Shown here one piece after another: positions 15,618 through 23,497 of a DNA stretch of 30,346 nucleotides. How positions within the stretch are numbered: the stretch's first letter is position 1; the number at the start of each line of letters is the position of its first letter. This DNA comes from CAZKEW01 sp964580435 (GTDB taxonomy: Bacteria; Acidobacteriota; Aminicenantia; Aminicenantales; UBA8522), in NCBI GenBank assembly GCA_964580435.1, contig CAZOKP010000026.1, positions 1-30,346 of the forward strand, written 5' to 3'. Made by a program: the position numbers and the translations under genes. Under the pieces are notes generated by a model. It was not told the DNA's origin and made no database searches. It was given only the letters and a program-made list of their open reading frames with translations.

Positions 15618-16592
15618 TCAATCGGTCTTCAACTGCGGCAGCCAGAGATAATAAAACCCGCTTTTCAGGGTGGGCAGGATGTCTTCGATGCTTTTCCCCT
15701 CAAAAAAAGCAGGTTTCGTCAACTGGGCAGCGTAAAGATTCGTTTTTCTCGAGGGATAATAGGTATAGGTAACGACCTTGGCCTCTTTGAGAGAGGCCAG
15801 GGAGAGGATCTTGGCTAGGGCATTGTCAAAATAGCCGACTTCATCAATCAGGTGCAATTTCAAAGCCTGGGGAGCTGTATAGACCCGGCCATCAGCGATT
15901 TTTCGGAGCTCGGCCTCGGAGATGGCGTCCTTTCTTTTTTCATAGACGACTTGGAGGAATCTCTCATAGAGCTCGTCGATGATGCCCTGGAAGACCTTCT
16001 GCTCTTCCTGGCTCAGGTCGCGGAAAGGGCTCCCGGCGTCCTTCATTTCGCCTGATTTGATGACCTGCGTTTTTACTCCGACCTTGGCGAAAAGCTCTCC
16101 GACATTGGGAAAATAGGAGATGACGCCGATGCTCCCGGTGATGGTGGAGGGATGGGCAACAACATAATCGCAGGCCGAGGCGATGTAATAGCCGCCCGAG
16201 GCAGCCACTCCCATCATCAAGCCCACGACGGGGAGGCCCGTCTTCTTCTTGAACCTGACGATCTCGTGATAGATGATGTCGCTGGAGGTCACCTCACCGC
16301 CGGGCGTCTCCAGCCTCAAGATGATTCCGCTGATGCGTTTATCCTGGGAAGCCTGTTCCAGCCTGTAATAGACCTGGGAAAGAACGTCACCTTCTCGATT
16401 AAAAAGACTGTTCTGCCCTGAAGTGCTGATCATCCCTGCCACATCGATGATGAGGATTTTCTCTTTGACCTTGCTTTCGGAAAGGATAACTTCGCTGATG
16501 TTTTCAGTTCCCATAAAATCGAGATGAAAATGGCAGCCCCAACCAGTCAATAACAAGAACAAACCGGCCAGACAAGCCCAATTTTTTCTCAT
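15618..16592 (-). CDS. sppA: Signal peptide peptidase SppA (S49, short form)
   Basis: A 324-residue membrane-bound serine protease that clears cleaved signal peptides. The catalytic pair is Ser132 (VAASGGYY) and Lys184 (GEMKDAGSPFRD), 52 residues apart, the same spacing as in Bacillus subtilis SppA (147/199). The length fits the short 36-kDa single-domain class. The N-terminus has a hydrophobic segment ending LTGWGC (Cys20), suggesting a lipoprotein anchor; SppA is more often held by a plain helix. The frame is open upstream to 16706, but ATG 16592 has AGGAGA upstream and begins the signal sequence. It is convergent with the OsmC gene and divergent from the GH20-like gene. Confidence 0.93.
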   Translation of the reverse strand: MRKNWACLAGLFLLLTGWGCHFHLDFMGTENISEVILSESKVKEKILIIDVAGMISTSGQNSLFNREGDVLSQVYYRLEQASQDKRISGIILRLETPGGEVTSSDIIYHEIVRFKKKTGLPVVGLMMGVAASGGYYIASACDYVVAHPSTITGSIGVISYFPNVGELFAKVGVKTQVIKSGEMKDAGSPFRDLSQEEQKVFQGIIDELYERFLQVVYEKRKDAISEAELRKIADGRVYTAPQALKLHLIDEVGYFDNALAKILSLASLKEAKVVTYTYYPSRKTNLYAAQLTKPAFFEGKSIEDILPTLKSGFYYLWLPQLKTD

Positions 16593-16622
16593 CGTGGTCT
16601 CCTTTCTTTGGAGCGGAAACGA

Positions 16623-16628
16623 ATTATA
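16623..16628 (-). promoter_or_regulatory. Likely -10 element (TATAAT) of sppA
   Basis: On the minus strand TATAAT lies 31 bp before the sppA start codon. No convincing -35 is seen at 16-18 bp. Confidence 0.4.
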
Positions 16629-16673
16629 ACATAATCCGTCGCTGCGCTGAGTTGGAAAGGCTCTTTCGACAAC

Positions 16674-16703
16674 TTGTAACAGGTGTCCCGATTGGGGTAA
16701 TAT
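16674..16703 (+). promoter_or_regulatory. Promoter of the GH20-like gene
   Basis: TTGTAA at 16674-16679 and TAATAT at 16698-16703 are spaced 18 bp, about 35 bp before the start codon. Confidence 0.45.
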
Positions 16704-16737
16704 CAAAGGCCAAGTTTATGACAGGAAGAGAGAAGTC

Positions 16738-17796
16738 ATGGAAAGAAGAAGGTTTTTTTGGCTGGGTTTGGCTCTGTTGTTCTGGCTCGGTGTCCTATTG
16801 CAGCAAGGGTGCGCTCCTAAGAAAGTGGTCACCATCGCCCCCCGGATCACGCCGGTCTGGTTCGGGTTTCATGTTCTGATGGACAGAACAGACGGAACCG
16901 AGGAGTTGCTCAAAGAAATTCCCGCCCTGGCCAAATTAGGGGTCAATCTCCTGATCATCGAGGTGGACTACAATTATGAATATGTCTCTCATCCGGAGCT
17001 GAGGGGCGACGACCCGATCCCCAAGGAGGCCATAAAGAAGGTCGTCGGCGCCTGCCGCGACCATAAGATCAGAGTGATTCCCGAATTCCAGAGCTTGGGT
17101 CACCAATCCTGGGCCGAAAAAACATTTCCGCTCCTGGTCAAGTATCCCCGGTTCGACGAAACACCCGGCCAGTACATGGACAACAAGGACATTTATTGCC
17201 GGAGCTGGTGCCCTCTCCACCCCGAGGTCAATCCCATCATCTTCGACCTCTACGATGAGTTAGTCGACGCCTTTGAGGCCGATGCCCTGCACGTCGGCAT
17301 GGACGAAGTTTTTCTGATCGCCAGCGATTATTGCCCGCGTTGTAAGAGCAAGAACCCGGCTGATCTCTTTGCTAAAGCCGTCAACGATTTGTACGGCCAT
17401 ATCGTCACTAAGCGCGGCCTGGAAATGCTGATGTGGGGAGACAGGCTGATCGACGGCGCCGCGACAGGCTACGGGGAATGGGAGGCTTCGATGAACAAGA
17501 CCTATCCCGCGGTGGACATGATTCCGAAGGACATCATTATCTGCGATTGGCATTACGAAAAGATGAAATCTTATCCGTCCATCCCGATGTTCCTGGACAA
17601 GGGCTTTCGGGTCCTGCCGACGAGTTTCGAGAAACCCAAAGCCGTTCGCGCCCTGATCGACCACTCGTTGACCTTCTCTTCGGAGCGCATGCTCGGCCAT
17701 CTCTGCACGATCTGGCGGGCGCCGAAAGAAAACGAAGCCGCGAATCGCGCCCTTGTCGCCGCCGCCAAAGAACTCCGCAAATACAGGCTGTTATGA
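16738..17796 (+). CDS. GH20-like glycoside hydrolase, probable lipoprotein
   Basis: A 352-residue secreted barrel protein similar to family 20 hexosaminidase catalytic domains. The GH20 hallmark appears as HVGMDEV, with Asp189-Glu190 as the probable stabilising and acid/base pair and His185 nearby. Other barrel motifs are IIEVDYNYEY (about 73-82) and IPEFQSLGHQSW (about 114-125). Residues 1-25 form a basic, hydrophobic signal ending in LQQGC, so lipidation at Cys25 is likely although the lipobox is imperfect. A CPRC pair follows the active site. It could release amino-sugars from glycans or peptidoglycan fragments; the substrate is not shown. Confidence 0.82.
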   Translation: MERRRFFWLGLALLFWLGVLLQQGCAPKKVVTIAPRITPVWFGFHVLMDRTDGTEELLKEIPALAKLGVNLLIIEVDYNYEYVSHPELRGDDPIPKEAIKKVVGACRDHKIRVIPEFQSLGHQSWAEKTFPLLVKYPRFDETPGQYMDNKDIYCRSWCPLHPEVNPIIFDLYDELVDAFEADALHVGMDEVFLIASDYCPRCKSKNPADLFAKAVNDLYGHIVTKRGLEMLMWGDRLIDGAATGYGEWEASMNKTYPAVDMIPKDIIICDWHYEKMKSYPSIPMFLDKGFRVLPTSFEKPKAVRALIDHSLTFSSERMLGHLCTIWRAPKENEAANRALVAAAKELRKYRLL

Positions 17797-17804
17797 GATC
17801 CAGG

Positions 17805-17847
17805 AAAAGCGATGGGACCGGGAGATGCTTCTTGTCTCATCGCTTTT
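17805..17847. terminator. Bidirectional terminator between convergent genes
   Basis: A 14-bp stem (one G-U wobble) is formed by AAAAGCGATGGGAC (17805-17818) and GTCTCATCGCTTTT (17834-17847), with a 15-base loop. It has an A-run on one side and a T-run on the other, so it can end transcripts from the GH20-like gene and from the facing methyltransferase, whose stop codon lies within it. Confidence 0.65.
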
Positions 17848-18658
17848 GAACGACGCAGGCGATGAGGTATCCAAGGCGCCTCAAAGACGGACATTTTCTA
17901 TAGAGAAAAGCAAAAGGAGAGACGAGCGGCCCCAGCAGAAAATTGGACCGCGGCCAGCGCTCGTGCCAGAAGAGGTCGATCATCCTCAGCCAGCCGGGGA
18001 TAAAAAGTATGCCGGTTCGGCCGACCACCCGAAAGCCGGCCTCTTCAAGCATGCGCTCGAGCCGCTTCATCCCGAATGATTTTTCCTGGCCAAAGGGGTA
18101 GATATTGAGGCTGTTGAGAAGGCAGACTATGAGCGGCCTGAGAAAAGGGTCGAATGTATTCGGGACGCCGATAATCGCCAGCCCCCCTTTTTTGAGCAGG
18201 CGAAAGCATTCCTGAATCGCTAGTCGGTACTCCGGAAAATGTTCGATCGTCCCCATGCTGTAGATGTAATCAAAGGATTCATCCTTGAATCCCGGAGCGC
18301 GCAGGTCGGAGATGATACAGCCTAAGGCAAGCCCCGTTCGAGCAAACGAGCTTCTGGCCTCCCGTGTGATCGGCTCTGAGATATCGAGGCCGAACGTTGC
18401 GGCTCCGAGCTCCGCCGCCCAGTTCAAGATCTGACTATTCTTGGCTTCATCCCAGAGGTCTGTTTTGAAGACTCTCTTGCCTTTGAGGTCGGGCAGATAG
18501 GTCTTAAAGAGGATCTTCTCGCACTCGGAATAGTACCGGGTGGATGGCGCGCCGATAAAGGGCCGGATAAAAGAGCCCGTCCAATCCCAAAAAGACCTCA
18601 GTGCATCTTTGGAAGATTGTCGTTCAGGACGGGACAATGGAGATTTTTCCGTCGCCAT
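17837..18658 (-). CDS. Class I SAM-dependent methyltransferase, atypical motif I
   Basis: A 273-residue Methyltransf_11-like protein. The post-I acidic residue (TFGLDIS), motif II (SFDYIYSMGTIEHFPEYRLAI) and motif III (LLKKGGLAIIGVPN) are clear. Motif I reads RVFKTDLWDEAKN instead of the usual VLDxGCGxG, so SAM binding is either altered or of a divergent subfamily. The C-terminal 80 residues hold hydrophobic stretches near LIVCLLNSLNIYPFG and LLGPLVSPFAFLY, perhaps for membrane contact. It overlaps the GNAT-like gene by 35 bases and is third in a three-gene operon. The substrate is unknown. Confidence 0.8.
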   Translation of the reverse strand: MATEKSPLSRPERQSSKDALRSFWDWTGSFIRPFIGAPSTRYYSECEKILFKTYLPDLKGKRVFKTDLWDEAKNSQILNWAAELGAATFGLDISEPITREARSSFARTGLALGCIISDLRAPGFKDESFDYIYSMGTIEHFPEYRLAIQECFRLLKKGGLAIIGVPNTFDPFLRPLIVCLLNSLNIYPFGQEKSFGMKRLERMLEEAGFRVVGRTGILFIPGWLRMIDLFWHERWPRSNFLLGPLVSPFAFLYRKCPSLRRLGYLIACVVQKR

Positions 18659-19313
18659 GATCTTGGATCGATCCCTTCCAATAGAATTTTCTCAACCCGG
18701 GCCAATTCACGATTTTCGCCTCGCCCACTTTTTCGCGTTCGATTCGCGCCGCAAGTGTCTGAGAATACGCCTGCCAGGAGGCGAAAACACTGATCTCGTT
18801 TTTATACCCGAGCCCCCTTAGCTTCAGACGGATGAAGTTTCCTGCCGTGCTGAAAATTCTCCGGCCGCGAAACTCAGGAGCCGTATAAGCTTCATCGAAG
18901 TAGACTTGCCCGGGGGAGAGGAGGAGAGTCCGATGAAGATAGGGAAGATAAAGGGATTTCACAAACATCCAGCGGACATGAATCGGCTTGTTTCCGCTCC
19001 AGCCCAAAAAGCAGAGATGTCCCTCCTCTAAGCGTTTTTGAAGGACCTGAAGCTCGTAATAATGAGGCCGCAGAGCCATGAGGGTAGGCAGCTCCTTTTC
19101 CGTCGCCAGTTCAAGGCGCAAGGGAACTGCCGTGGGAGACTCCGGTGCGAGATCTTGAACGGGCTTGGAACAGAAAAAATATCGGCGGACAAAAAGCCAG
19201 GGAACAATCTTTCCCAGAAGCCTGCGCCAGCCAAATCTTTGAGCCAGGTCATGTGCGGTCAGGCACTTGCTTCTGAGGCTGGAAGAATAGAGGTTGTTCT
19301 CTGGCCCTTTCAT
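18624..19313 (-). CDS. GNAT-like acyltransferase
   Basis: A 229-residue protein whose middle and C-terminal parts resemble a GNAT fold. LELATEKELPTLMAL begins the fold, YFDEAYTAPEFRGRRIFSTAGNFI is the probable beta4-motif A region (the P-loop is altered from Q/RxxGxG/A to EFRGRRI), and GYKNEISVFASWQAYSQTLA follows. The first 60 residues are basic with one hydrophobic patch (KIVPWLFVRRYFF). Its start overlaps the stop of the ligase gene (ATGA) and its end overlaps the methyltransferase by 35 bases. A role in acylating the product of the ligase pathway is plausible but inferred. Confidence 0.65.
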   Translation of the reverse strand: MKGPENNLYSSSLRSKCLTAHDLAQRFGWRRLLGKIVPWLFVRRYFFCSKPVQDLAPESPTAVPLRLELATEKELPTLMALRPHYYELQVLQKRLEEGHLCFLGWSGNKPIHVRWMFVKSLYLPYLHRTLLLSPGQVYFDEAYTAPEFRGRRIFSTAGNFIRLKLRGLGYKNEISVFASWQAYSQTLAARIEREKVGEAKIVNWPGLRKFYWKGSIQDHGDGKISIVPS

Positions 19314-20632
19314 TGCGGAAGCGTCTTCTTTTTTTCATAGGCAGAGCGGACATGGGACCGCAGGACTCGGAATTTTCCGCCCGGGCCCGGCTCGATTTGG
19401 CTCACCCGTTCGAGCAGGAAGGTCACGCCTGGGCCAAGCCGAGCCTGGATTTCCTGCTTCAGCGTATGGATCTTGTCTCCAGCGGGGAAATTGCCCGAGA
19501 CGACACGAAGCGCGACCTCGTCCTCTCTCTCCTGAACCAGTTCATACCGCTCTACCCAAGGGGCTTTGTCATGAAGGATGTAAGCAATCGCGGAGGCAAA
19601 CAATTCCCGCCCTCCCGGGAGGATAAGATAATCGGTCTTTCTCCCGTCCAGAGCGGAGATCGTCGAGAACGGAAGCCCGCACGGGCAAGTCTCTTCTCCT
19701 GCTGTGACTTCATCTCCAAGCTGGAAACGGATAAAAGGCATGGCCAGGAAATGGAGGCTCGTCCCCACGACCTCCCCTCGTTCCCCCTTGGCAGCGGGGG
19801 ACCCGTTTCTCAAGACTTCGAGAATGAGGCTGTCATCACAGATATGGTATCGTCCTGTCTCAGGACATTCCCAAGCGATGATATCGAATTCCTCACTCGC
19901 ATAAGTGTCATACACCGGAGCCCGAAAAGCGGCGCGGACATCCTTCTTCATCAATGGAGTGGAGACTTCGGCTCCGGTCACCACGAAGCGCGGTCTGACT
20001 GGGTGGCTTGGCAGAAAGCGGAATTCTTGGCTCACGCGGGCCAAAACCCCGGCATTTCCAGTTATGGCATCCGGTCTTATCTCTAATAGTCTTTTGGCCA
20101 GGTTTTCAGGCGCGTCGAGGAGATGAAGCAGTTCCTGCCGGTATTGACCGAAAATCTGGAATATTCGCCAGGCTAATGGCATCTGCTTCCGAGTGCGAAT
20201 CCCTATTCTCGCAACTTTATCCCGGCGACGCAAACCGTAAGCATGCATAACTCTCATCCTGAGGACGCCGGTGATCAATTCTTCGAAGGCCGTGCGACGC
20301 ACGGACAGGGGCTCGCCGGTGGAACCAGTAGTCTTATGGACGGTCAACCTGTTGCGCCGGATTCCCAGGGCGATGGTTTTTTCCGCGGGCTGCTCCTGGA
20401 AGTCTTTCTTGGATGTTAAAGGAAGATATGAAAGGTCGGCGCATGTTCGGATATCTTCAGGCAGGACTCCAGCCTTATCCCAGATTTCTTTGTAGTGAGG
20501 GACGTTTTTATAGGCAAAAGAAAGAACCTTCTGCAACCGATTGTTTTGAAAAGCAACAACTCTCTCCCTTCCGAGGCGGGGATGGTTCCATAATTGGCCA
20601 AAAAGCCCGGGAATTCTTAAGATATCGGGCAA
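19310..20632 (-). CDS. PaaK/CapK-like adenylate-forming enzyme
   Basis: A 440-residue member of the phenylacetate-CoA ligase-like branch of the adenylate-forming superfamily, which activates carboxylic acids as acyl-AMP. Visible motifs are TTGSTGEP (101-108, phosphate loop), VVTGAEV (217-223), YASEEFD (244-250), RFQLGDE and CPCG...DGRKTD (two Cys). It resembles CapK-type proteins found in polysaccharide and natural-product clusters more than true PaaK. The start is TTG at 20632 with GGAG seven bases upstream; the conserved N-terminus follows at once. It is first in an operon with overlapping GNAT-like and methyltransferase genes. Confidence 0.85.
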   Translation of the reverse strand: MPDILRIPGLFGQLWNHPRLGRERVVAFQNNRLQKVLSFAYKNVPHYKEIWDKAGVLPEDIRTCADLSYLPLTSKKDFQEQPAEKTIALGIRRNRLTVHKTTGSTGEPLSVRRTAFEELITGVLRMRVMHAYGLRRRDKVARIGIRTRKQMPLAWRIFQIFGQYRQELLHLLDAPENLAKRLLEIRPDAITGNAGVLARVSQEFRFLPSHPVRPRFVVTGAEVSTPLMKKDVRAAFRAPVYDTYASEEFDIIAWECPETGRYHICDDSLILEVLRNGSPAAKGERGEVVGTSLHFLAMPFIRFQLGDEVTAGEETCPCGLPFSTISALDGRKTDYLILPGGRELFASAIAYILHDKAPWVERYELVQEREDEVALRVVSGNFPAGDKIHTLKQEIQARLGPGVTFLLERVSQIEPGPGGKFRVLRSHVRSAYEKKKTLPQ

Positions 20633-20658
20633 CGCGTTGCTCCGTTTCTTGACTCTTA

Positions 20659-20687
20659 AATATCCTTTGTCATACCAGTTTTGTCAA
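20659..20687 (-). promoter_or_regulatory. Promoter of the ligase-GNAT-methyltransferase operon
   Basis: On the minus strand TTGACA (20687-20682) and GATATT (20664-20659) are 17 bp apart; TATTTA two bases further on is an alternative -10. The start codon lies about 27 bp downstream. Confidence 0.55.
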
Positions 20688-20779
20688 GGCCATCATTCGC
20701 CTTGCGTGCAGGCCGGATGCATTGATGCCCGTAGATGGCGTTGAGGGACGCCGCCGGATCCGTTTTGGAGACCTCTCTG

Positions 20780-20808
20780 TTGACTTCAATTTGGGTGGGT
20801 GGTATAAG
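20780..20808 (+). promoter_or_regulatory. Promoter of the HD-GYP-like gene
   Basis: TTGACT at 20780-20785 and TATAAG at 20803-20808 are 17 bp apart. This places transcription start near 20815 and argues against start codons further upstream. Confidence 0.6.
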
Positions 20809-20904
20809 AACCTTGGCCAATTGTTTCATGGGATGAGCAAGAATTCATCGGCCCAGGGAAAGTCCGCAGCTGAGGCTGACTTTTGGCGTCAAAGGAAGAG
20901 TGAG

Positions 20905-21834
20905 ATGAACAGGATCAAGTCCTTTGCCCTCAAGCATTTTGAGACCGCGCTGATCATCAGCATCCTTTTTGGAATCATCGTCATTGCTCTTCTGGTTCGT
21001 TTTAATTTTGCCTTTTTGAATTTTTTCTTCCTTCCGGTCATCTTGGCCGGCTATTATCTCGGGAAAAGGAAAGCCGTCCTGACGGCCAGCCTCTGCATCC
21101 TTCTGGTCGTCTTCTATCTCATCTTTTCCAGGATCCTTTTTAAGGATCTTCCTGCCCTCATTCTCGATGAGATACTCAATATCGTCACCTGGGCCGGATT
21201 TCTCATCCTTACGGGGGCCATCATCGGGACGATCGCCGCACAAAGAGAGACAAGGCTGAAGAGCTTGCAGAGGGCCTATGTCGGGGTTCTCGAGATCATG
21301 CTCAAATATCTCGAGGTGGCCGACGAGAAGAAACCTCATTCGCTGCGCGTTTCGCTCCTGGCGGGGAAGATCGCCAAAGCGGTTGGGCTGGCCACCTTTC
21401 ACGTCGAGAACATCAAATCGGCCGCGCTCCTGCTCGAAACGGGAGACCTGCGGTCCAATATTCCGCTTTTTGAGCAAGTGGCCGCTTTTATGGAGAAAGA
21501 GGGGCAGGCCGTGGAAAAACAGGCCGAGAACAGAGAGCGGGTCCTTTTAAGAACGACGGCTTCGCTTTTAAAAGAGGTGGAGCCGATCCTGACCAACTAT
21601 TTTCGTCATTACGTGGAGGAGGCGAACGTCCTGGACAAAGACCTGGAAAATATTCCCATGGGGAGCAGCATCATCGCGCTGGCCGATCTCTCTGACAGAA
21701 TCTCAACGGGGATGCTGTTACCTCAGTGGAAAGGCGAAGTCCGGTCCTTGGAAGACATTAAAAAACTCTCCGGCCGCGCCTTCCCCCCTTCTGCAGTCCG
21801 GGCTCTCCTTCAAATAACCTCAGCGTCTGTGTGA
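20905..21834 (+). CDS. Membrane protein with degenerate HD-GYP domain
   Basis: A 309-residue protein with about four hydrophobic segments (roughly 13-33, 38-57, 61-78 and 92-112) and a cytoplasmic HD-GYP-like domain. The order of HD-GYP landmarks is kept: PHSLRVSLLAGKIAKAVGL (144-162), the AALL helix (173-176), IPMGSSIIALADLSDRIS (250-267) and LSGRAFPPSAVRALL (288-302). The usual LLHDIGK reads LLLETGD, and no HHE-GYP block is present, so the metal site for cyclic-di-GMP hydrolysis is lost. It is probably a non-catalytic sensor or receptor; this is inference. ATG 20905 is chosen for AGGAAGAG upstream and the promoter at 20780. Confidence 0.7.
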   Translation: MNRIKSFALKHFETALIISILFGIIVIALLVRFNFAFLNFFFLPVILAGYYLGKRKAVLTASLCILLVVFYLIFSRILFKDLPALILDEILNIVTWAGFLILTGAIIGTIAAQRETRLKSLQRAYVGVLEIMLKYLEVADEKKPHSLRVSLLAGKIAKAVGLATFHVENIKSAALLLETGDLRSNIPLFEQVAAFMEKEGQAVEKQAENRERVLLRTTASLLKEVEPILTNYFRHYVEEANVLDKDLENIPMGSSIIALADLSDRISTGMLLPQWKGEVRSLEDIKKLSGRAFPPSAVRALLQITSASV

Positions 21835-21883
21835 ATGGTTCCCCCGCATCCGGGCAGTCCCTGCGGGACGTTCTGGAAAGACG

Positions 21884-22495
21884 ATGAAGAAGAAGAGAAG
21901 TCCGATCGTGGTTGGCCTGGACCTGGCCGGAGTGGCCCATCGTCCGACGGGCGTGTGCCTCCTCTCGGGTTTAAAAGCTCGAACGTCGCTTCTTTATGTG
22001 GACCGAGAGATCATGGCTTTCATCAAAGAAAGAAAGCCCGACCTTATCGCCATAGACGCTCCCCTTTGCCTTCCTCCAGGAAGAAAGTTGATGGCTGACA
22101 AAAACGGGCGCCATTTTCGTCCCTGTGATGAAGAACTGAGGCGGAGAAAAATACCGTTTTTTCCCATCACTCTCGGTCCGATGAGAGGCCTCACAGAAAG
22201 AGGCATAAACCTGAAGCGCCGCCTTGAGGCCGCAGGATTCCGGGTGGTCGAGATTTATCCCGGCGGAGCCCAGGATGTTTGGCGGTTGCCGAGAGCGAAG
22301 GCGAGCTTGTCCCGCTTGAGAAGAGGCCTGACGCGCCTGGGGGTTGAAGGGCTCAAGAAGGAGGCCAGCGATCACGAGCTGGACGCTGTGGCCGGAGCTC
22401 TGGTCGGCCTTCTTTTTTTGCAGGGGAAAGCCGAAGTCCTGGGTGATTTTGCGAGCGGCGCTATTGTTATGCCCGCGGCGGGCAAATCGCTTTGA
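21884..22495 (+). CDS. DUF429 protein (RNase H-like fold)
   Basis: A 203-residue protein of the DUF429 family, predicted to have an RNase H-like fold. Acidic positions expected of that fold are seen: GLDLAG near the start (Asp13), AIDAPLCLP (about Asp58), VEIYPGG (about Glu122) and SDHELDAVAGALVG (about 163-176). Whether the family cuts nucleic acid is not established to my knowledge. It starts 49 bases after the HD-GYP-like gene and may share its transcript. Its 3' end overlaps the convergent lipid-kinase gene by 29 bases. Confidence 0.8.
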   Translation: MKKKRSPIVVGLDLAGVAHRPTGVCLLSGLKARTSLLYVDREIMAFIKERKPDLIAIDAPLCLPPGRKLMADKNGRHFRPCDEELRRRKIPFFPITLGPMRGLTERGINLKRRLEAAGFRVVEIYPGGAQDVWRLPRAKASLSRLRRGLTRLGVEGLKKEASDHELDAVAGALVGLLFLQGKAEVLGDFASGAIVMPAAGKSL

Positions 22496-23390
22496 TGGCT
22501 CGGGGGAGGACCTTCACTTCGACCTTGTCCTGAATCCCCAGCGCCTCCCCGTGGTATTGAATGGGGAGATCCCTTCCTTTGATGGTCATTTTTCGAGCTT
22601 TGAAATGTCTCTGTGTGCGCTGAAAAAGGCCGAAATAGATGAGGGGCGCCACGAGCAAACTGGTCAGCCACCCGATCTCGAAAAAAGTGATATCCAGGTA
22701 GTCATCCTCCAGGCTGGCCAGGGGCGCGATGCGGCAGCTATAGCCGAAATAGTTCGATTTGGCCACGACGCAATCCAGCATTTTCAAGCGCAGCAATTGA
22801 TGGTCGAACGGCTTGCCCTCATCATCGATTCCGTCCTCAAGCTCAACCTCAACCTCCCACCTGGGCAGGCCCAGGAGGAGCGTCCCGGTCAGGATATGGC
22901 CCCAGAACCCGTGGATCTTATGCTTGATTCTTTCCACGCTCACCAAGGCAGTGGCACCGATGCTGGCGAACCCGGCGATCTTTCCTTCTACATCCATCAG
23001 ACTGATCTCTTTGGCTTCCCCTTCATAGAGAACCCTGACGGCCTTCTTGACATTTTTGGGGATGGAAAGCGATTTGCGGAAAGCATTGCCGCTTCCGAGC
23101 GGGACAATGCCGAACAAGATATCCTTCCCTCTCTGAGCTTCCCGGACGCCTTGAAGGACATCGGCGATGGTTCCGTCTCCTCCGATGGCCACAATTGTCT
23201 CGCTGCGACAACTGAGTTCGCGAGCAAGCTCGATGGTGTGTTCTTTTTCGGCCAGCACGTCATACTTTAGGCCGGGCAGATTCTCCTTCAGATACTTGTG
23301 CAGCCTTTTTCTTCGAAGCCATTTCTTCCTGGCCGCGTGGGGATTGATGATACAGGCCACGCTGCGGATATGTTCTTTTGGCTCGGTCAT
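22467..23390 (-). CDS. Diacylglycerol/sphingosine kinase-family lipid kinase (YegS-like)
   Basis: A 307-residue soluble kinase of the DAGK catalytic family, which phosphorylates lipid hydroxyls such as diacylglycerol. The nucleotide-binding GGDGT lies at 70-74 and PLGSGNAFRKSL at 97-108; the C-terminal beta-sandwich with DDYLDITFFE and LPIQYHGEAL is typical of YegS/DgkB proteins. The N-terminus (SVACIINPHAARK) gives the first family motif. The actual substrate is not decidable. It has its own promoter, and its end overlaps the DUF429 gene tail to tail by 29 bases. Confidence 0.9.
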   Translation of the reverse strand: MTEPKEHIRSVACIINPHAARKKWLRRKRLHKYLKENLPGLKYDVLAEKEHTIELARELSCRSETIVAIGGDGTIADVLQGVREAQRGKDILFGIVPLGSGNAFRKSLSIPKNVKKAVRVLYEGEAKEISLMDVEGKIAGFASIGATALVSVERIKHKIHGFWGHILTGTLLLGLPRWEVEVELEDGIDDEGKPFDHQLLRLKMLDCVVAKSNYFGYSCRIAPLASLEDDYLDITFFEIGWLTSLLVAPLIYFGLFQRTQRHFKARKMTIKGRDLPIQYHGEALGIQDKVEVKVLPRAIKAICPPRA

Positions 23391-23413
23391 TTTGGACTCG
23401 CCTGACTCTGTAC

Positions 23414-23442
23414 TTATAACACTCCGCCCTTTTCTATGTCAA
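23414..23442 (-). promoter_or_regulatory. Promoter of the lipid-kinase gene
   Basis: On the minus strand TTGACA (23442-23437) and TTATAA (23419-23414) are 17 bp apart, just upstream of the start codon at 23390. Confidence 0.6.
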
Positions 23443-23497
23443 AAGAGCGCGTCCTCCAAACTTGAGTCGGCCGGGATGCTTGACATCTGAGCCGTCA

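Noticed and set aside
16674..17796. Assignment of the GH20-like protein as a cellulase or amylase
   Set aside because: HVGMDEV with adjacent Asp-Glu is a GH20-type signature; no motifs of those other families are seen.
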